Shown: piece after piece, positions 58,660 through 64,000 of the stretch
Numbering within the stretch: the stretch's first letter is position 1
Layout: the number at the start of each line of letters is the position of its first letter
Source: Arenicola marina
Taxonomy: Eukaryota > Annelida > Polychaeta > Arenicolidae
Direction of reading: 5' to 3'
Length of the DNA stretch: 64,000 bases
NCBI GenBank assembly: GCA_964019135.1
Contig: OZ025265.1
Location: 7,012,318 to 7,076,317 of the forward strand
Notes under the pieces: generated by a model
The model's input: the letters and a program-made list of their open reading frames with translations, nothing else
Told to the model about the DNA's origin: nothing
Database searches by the model: none
Program-made: the position numbers and the translations under genes

Positions 58660-61600
58660 ACATAATGGACTCGTTCGCGCATGCCCGATTAACTAAATTT
58701 AGGAAATGGGCGAAAGAAAAGTGATTCTATTTGCCGAAAACGCCATTTGAAAAGTACTTTTTTACGAAACTAAAAAAGCCTACTTCTCCTCCAAATCGAC
58801 AAATTTTGCATCAATAACATCCTGGAATCCTTCGCGCATGCCCGATTAACCAAATTTAGGAAATGGGCGAAAGAAAAGTGATTCTATTTGCCGAAAACAC
58901 CATTTGTACCCGAAAAGTACTTTTTTACGAAACTAAAAAAGCCTACTTCTCCTCCAAATCGACAAATTTTGCATAAATAACATCATGGACTCCTTCGCGC
59001 ATGCCCGATTAACCAAATTTAGGAAATGGGCGAAAGAAAAGTGATTCTATTTGCCGACAACGCCATTTGTACCCGAAAAGTACTTTTTTACGAAACTAAA
59101 AAAGCCTACTTCTCCTCCAAATCGACAAATTTCGCATAAATAACATCATGGACTCGTTCGCGCATGCCCGATTAACCAAATTTAGGAAATGGGCGAAAGA
59201 AAAGTGATTCTATTTGCCGAAAACGCCATTTGTACCGGAAAAGTACTTTTTTACGAAACTAAAAAAGCCTACTTCTCCTCCAAATCGACAAATTTTGCAT
59301 CAATAACATCATGGACTCCTTCGCGCATGCCCGATTAACCAAATTTAGGAAATGGGCGAAAGAAAAGTGATTCTATTTGCCGAAAACGCCATTTGTACCC
59401 GAAAAGTACTTTTTTACGAAACTAAAAAAGCCTACTTCTCCTCCAAATCGACAAATTTTGCATAAATAACATCATGGACTCGTTCGCGCATGCCCGATTA
59501 ACCAAATTTAGGAAATGGGCGAAAGAAAAGTGATTATATTTGCCAAAAAAGCCATTTGTACCCGAAAATTACTTTTTTACGAAACTAAAAAAGCCTACTT
59601 CTCCTCCAAATCGACAAATTTTGCATCAATAACATCATGGACTCGTTCGCGCTTGCCCGATTAACCAAATTTAGGAAATGGGCGAATAAAAAGTGATTCT
59701 ATTTGCCGAAAACGCCATTTGTACCCGAAAAGTACTTTTTTACGAAACTAAAAAAGCCTACTTCTCCTCCAAATCGACAAATTTTGCATCAATAACATCA
59801 TGGACTCGTTCGCGCTTGCCCGATTAACCAAATTTAGGAAATGGGCGAATAAAAAGTGATTCTATTTGCGGAAAACGCCATTTGTACCCGAAAAGTACTT
59901 TTTTACGAAACTAAAAAAGCCTACTTCTCCTCCAAATCGACAAATTTTGCATCAATAACATCATGGACTCGTTCGCGCTTGCCCGATTAACCAAATTTAG
60001 GAAATGGGCGAATAAAAAGTGATTCTATTTGCCGAAAACGCCATTTGTACCCGAAAAGTACTTTTTTACGAAACTAAAAAAGCCTACTTCTCCTCCAAAT
60101 CGACAAATTTTGCATAAATAACATCATGGACTCGTTCGCGCTTGCCCGATTAACCAAATTTAGGAAATGGGCGAATAAAAAGTGATTCTATTTGCCGAAA
60201 ACGCCATTTGTACCCGAAAAGTACTTTTTTACGAAACTAAAAAAGCCTACTTCTCCTCCAAATCGACAAATTTTGCATAAATAACATCGTGGACTCCTTC
60301 GCGCATGCCCGATTAACCAAATTTAGGAAATGGGCGAAAGAAAAGTGATTCTATTTGCCGAAAACGCCATTTGTACCCGAAAAGTACTTTTTTACGAAAC
60401 TAAAAAAGCCTACTTCTCCTCCAAATCGACAAATTTTGCATAAATAACAATGGACTCCTTCGCGCATGCCCGATTAACCAAATTTAGGAAATGGGCGAAA
60501 GAAAAGTGATTCTATTTGCCGAAAACGCCATTTGTACACGAAAAGTACATTTTTACGAAACTAAAAAAGCCTACTTCTCCTCCAAATCGACAAATTTTAC
60601 ATAAGTAACAGCATGGACTCGTTCGCGCATGCCCGATTAACCAAATTTAGGAAATGGGCGAAAGAAAAGGGATTCTATTGGCCGAAAACGCCATTTGTAC
60701 CCGAAAATTACTTTTTTACGAAACTAAAAAAGCCTACTTCTCCTCCAAATCGACAAATTTTGCATCAATAACATCGTGGACTCCTTCGCGCATGCCCGAT
60801 TAACCAAATTTAGGAAATGGGCGAAAGAAAAGTGATTCTATTTGCCGAAAACGCCATTTGTACCCGAAAAGTACTTTTTTACGAAACTAAAAAAGCCTAC
60901 TTCTCCTCCAAATCGACAAATTTTGCGCAAATAACATCATGTACTCCTTCGCGCATGCCCGATTAACCAAATTTAGGAAATGGGCGAAAGAAAAATGATT
61001 CTATTTGCCGAAAACGCCATTTGTACCCGAAAAGTACTTTTTTACGAAAATAAAAGAGCCTACTTCTCCGCCAAATCGACAAATTTTGCATAAATAACAT
61101 CATGGACTCGTTCGCGCATGCCCGATTAACCAAATTTAGGAAATGGGCGAAAGAGAAGTGATTCTATTTGCCGAAAGCGCCATTTGTACCCGAAAAGTAC
61201 TTTTTTACGAAACTAAAAAAGCCTACTTCTCCTCCAAATCGACAAATTTTGCATCAATAACATCATGGACTCGTTCGCGCTTGCCCGATTAACCAAATTT
61301 AGGAAATGGGCGAATAAAAAGTGATTCTATTTGCCGAAAACGCCATTTGTACCCGAAAAGTACTTTTTCACGAAACTAAAAAAGCCTACTTCTCCTCCAA
61401 ATCGACAAATTTTGCATAAATAACATCATGGACTACTTCAGGCATGCCCGATTAACCAAATTTAGGAAATGGGCGAAAGAAAATTGATTCTATTTGCCGA
61501 AAACGCCATTTGTACCCGAAAAGTACTTTTTTACGAAACTAAAAAAGCCTACTTCTCCTCCAAATCGACAAATTTTGCATTAATAATATCATGGACTCGT

Positions 61601-62210
61601 TCGTGCATGCCCGATTAACCAAATTTAGGAAATAGGCCAAAGAAAAGTGATTCTATTTGCCGAAAACGCCATTTGTACCCGAAAAGTACTTTTTTACGAA
61701 ACTAAAAAAGCCTACTTCTCCTCCAAATCGACAAATTTTGCATTAATAACATCATGGACTCGTTCGTGCATGCCCGATTAACCAAATTTAGGAAATAGGC
61801 CAAAGAAAAGTGATTCTATTTGCCGAAAACGCCATTTGTACCCGAAAATTACTTTTTTACGAAACTAAAAAAGCCTACTTCTCCTCCAAATCGACAAATT
61901 TTGCATAAATAACATCATGGACTACTTCAGGCATGCCCGATTAACCAAATTTAGGAAATGGGCGAAAGAAAAGTGATTCTATTTGCCGAAAACGCCATTT
62001 GTACCCGAAAAGTACTTTTTACGAAAATAAAAGAGCCTACTTCTCCGCCAAATCGACAAATTTTGCATAAATAACATCATGGACTCGTTCGCGCATGCCC
62101 GATTAACCAAATTTAGGAAATGGGCCAAAGAGAAGTGATTCTATTTGCCGAAAACGCCATTTGTACCCGAAAAGTACTTTTTTACGAAACTAAAAAAGCC
62201 TACTTCTCCT
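58660..62210 (-). repeat. Multi-kb duplication of 53280-57000 in domain 3
   Basis: Variants match at a constant offset of 5373 bp (CCGACAACGC at 53681 and 59054; TGCGCAAATA at 55551 and 60924). The offset then becomes 5210 bp (TAAAAGAGCC at 55841 and 61051; TAATAATATC at 56371 and 61581), so exactly one 163-bp monomer was lost from the second copy between 55620 and 55830. The match ends near 57000 and 62210. Confidence 0.85.
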
Positions 62211-62235
62211 CCAAATCGACAAATTTTGCATAAAT

Positions 62236-63110
62236 AACATAATGGACTCGTTCGCGCATGCCCGATTAACTAAATTTAGGAAATGGGCGAAAGAAAAAGT
62301 GATTCTATTTGCCGAAAACGCCATTTGTACCCGAAAAGTACTTTTTTACGAAACTAAAAAAGCCTACTTCTCCTCCAAATCGACAAATTTTGCATAAATA
62401 ACATCCTGGAATCCTTCGCGCATGCCCGATTAACCAAATTTAGGAAATGGGCGAAAGAAAAGTGATTCTATTTGCCGAAAACACCATTTGTACCCGAAAA
62501 GTACTTTTTTACGAAACTAAAAAAGCCTACTTCTCCTCCAAATCGACAAATTTTGCATAAATAACATCATGGACTCCTTCGCGCATGCCCTATTAACCAA
62601 ATTTAGGAAATGGGCGAAAGAAAAGTGATTCTATTTGCCGAAAACGCCATTTGTACCCGAAAAGTACTTTTTTACGAAACTAAAAAAGCCTACTGCTCCA
62701 AATCGACAAATTTTGCATAAATAACATCATGGACTCGTTCGCGCATGCCCGATTAACCAAATTTAGGAAATGGGCGAAAGAAAAGTGATTCTATTTGCCG
62801 AAAACGCCATTTGTACCCGAAAAGTACTTTTTTACAAAAGTAAAAAAGCCTACTTCTCCTCCAAATCGACAAATTTTGCATCAATAACATCATGGACTCC
62901 TTCGCGCATGCCCGATTAACCAAATTTAGGAAATGGGCGAAAGAAAAGTGATTCTATTTGCCGAAAACGCCATTTGTACCCGAAAAGTACTTTTTTACGA
63001 AACTAAAAAAGCCTACTTCTCCTCCAAATCGACAAATTTTGCATAAATAACATCATGGACTCGTTCGCGCATGCATGATTAACCAAATTTAGGAAATGGG
63101 CGAAAGAAAA
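62236..63110 (-). repeat. Duplication of 57678-58560 in domain 3
   Basis: AACATAATGG (57678 and 62236), CTGCTCCAAA (58141 and 62693) and CATGCATG (58517 and 63070) recur at an offset of about 4552-4558 bp. The first copy carries a small extra duplication, GAAAACGGAAAACGCC, near 57758. With the preceding block this shows alternating higher-order units in the inverted array. Confidence 0.8.
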
Positions 63111-64000
63111 GTGATTATATTTGCCGAAAAAGCCATTTGTACCCGAAAATTACTTTTTTACGAAACTAAAAAAGCCTACTTCTCCTCCAAATCGACAAAT
63201 TTTGCATCAATAACATCATGGACTCGTTCGCGCTTGCCCGATTAACCAAATTTAGGAAATGGGCGAATAAAAAGTGATTCTATTTGCCGAAAACGCCATT
63301 TGTACCCGAAAAGTACTTTTTTACGAAACTAAAAAAGCCTACTTCTCCTCCAAATCGACAAATTTTGCATCAATAACATCATGGACTCGTTCGCGCTTGC
63401 CCGATTAACCAAATTTAGGAAATGGGCGAATAAAAAGTGATTCTATTTGCCGAAAACGCCATTTGTACCCGAAAAGTACTTTTTTACGAAACTAAAAAAG
63501 CCTACTTCTCCTCCAAATCGAGAAATTTTGCATCAATAACAGCATGGACTCGTTCGCGCATGCCCGATTAACCAAATTTAGGAAATGGGCGAAAGAAAAG
63601 GGATTCTATTGGCCGAAAACGCCATTTGTACCCGAAAAGTACTTTTTTACGAAACTAAAAAAGCCTACTTCTCCTCCAAATCGACAAATTTTGCATAAAT
63701 AACATCGTGGACTCCTTCGCGCATGCCGGATTAACCAAATTTTGGAAATGGGCGAAAGAAAAGTGATTCTATTTGCCGAAAACGCCATTTGTACCCGAAA
63801 AGTACTTTTTTACGAAACTAAAAAAGCCTACTTCTCCTCCAAATCGACAAATTTTGCATAAATAACAATGGACTCCTTCGCGCATGCCCGATTAACCAAA
63901 TTTGGGAAATGGGCGAAAGAAAAGGGATTCTATTTGCCGAAAACGCCATTTGTACCCGAAAAGTACTTTTTTACGAAACTAAAAAAGCCTACTTCTCCTC

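Larger units (their letters stand above)
53169..64000 (-). repeat. 163-bp satellite, domain 3, inverted
   Basis: About 66 copies of the same 163-bp monomer lie on the opposite strand (GCCTACTT anchor at 53243 and 53406, 163 bp apart) and run off the window end. In monomer orientation the hallmark is GGGCATGCGCGAACGAGTCC, with sub-variants reading GGGCAAGCGCGAACGAGTCC, CACTTTTTATTCGCCC or CATGCCTGAAGTAGTCC. It is closer to domain 1 than to domain 2, which sits just across the gap. It continues beyond the window. Confidence 0.96.

Noticed and set aside
27605..63788. Short open frames of 60-90 codons in the satellite, such as FAHARLTKFRKWAKEK
   Set aside because: Each is one phase of the monomer and ends at the TAG/TAA in the AGTTTCGTAAAAAAG part. 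One of them even runs through the N gap. No coding signal.
26890..64000. CRISPR-like array (regular repeat spacing)
   Set aside because: The whole 163-bp period is conserved, with no unique spacers, and the context is animal DNA. It is a satellite.
26890..64000. CENP-B box in the satellite (TTCG....A..CGGG)
   Set aside because: TTCG and CGGG do occur in order in TTTCGTAAAAAAGTACTTTTCGGG-like sequence, but 15 bases apart instead of the required 7, so it does not match the box.
26890..64000. POU octamer (ATGCAAAT) in each monomer
   Set aside because: Most monomers read ATGCAAAAT; only rare variants (such as near 42472 and 45245) give the exact octamer, so it is probably chance.

Overview
This window looks like animal nuclear DNA, probably from a marine invertebrate such as a mollusc or lancelet; the sequence alone does not settle the phylum. 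It holds several decayed LINE-type (non-LTR) retrotransposons, a hAT-type DNA element, a broken PIF/Harbinger transposon with splice-acceptor-like signals, many minisatellites and a very large satellite array. I see no bacterial operons, rRNA genes or CRISPR array, and no convincing host gene.

Layout. 1-1800: non-coding, with poly-C tracts and a 60-69 bp minisatellite. 1802-3299 (minus) and 3300-7807 (plus): two LINE pseudogenes placed head to head. The plus-strand LINE is split at 5654 by a 1233-bp hAT-like element with a perfect 8-bp target duplication; removing the insert and one duplication copy restores the reading frame across the join. 7808-12300: no recognisable gene, but 10138-12277 holds an unusual cluster of about 15 copies of a TCACGACCGTKA-like motif, including a 16-bp-arm hairpin. 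13020-18440: two adjoining minisatellites, both with a 17-bp unit and evidently related; the first contains an 814-bp nearly exact tandem duplication. 18845-20543: a 5'-truncated CR1/L2/Jockey-like LINE with an intact 419-codon reverse transcriptase ORF, AATAAA and an (ATT)n tail. 20550-23700: G/C-rich minisatellite, palindromes and a 137-bp duplication in AT-rich DNA. 23825-26351: Harbinger remnants, with a Myb/SANT-like piece on plus and a DDE nuclease pseudogene on minus, facing each other.

26890-64000: a satellite with a 163-bp monomer, about 160 copies in one orientation up to a 200-N gap (52969-53168), then about 66 copies in the opposite orientation to the window end. It divides into three subfamily domains with sharp edges and contains multi-kilobase internal duplications (higher-order repeats). 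The nucleosome-scale monomer and array size make it a candidate centromeric or pericentromeric satellite. The orientation flip at the gap is either a true inverted array or a scaffolding error. The most interesting points are the clustered ACGACCGT motif, the precise nested hAT insertion, the paired 17-bp minisatellites and the architecture of the 163-bp satellite.
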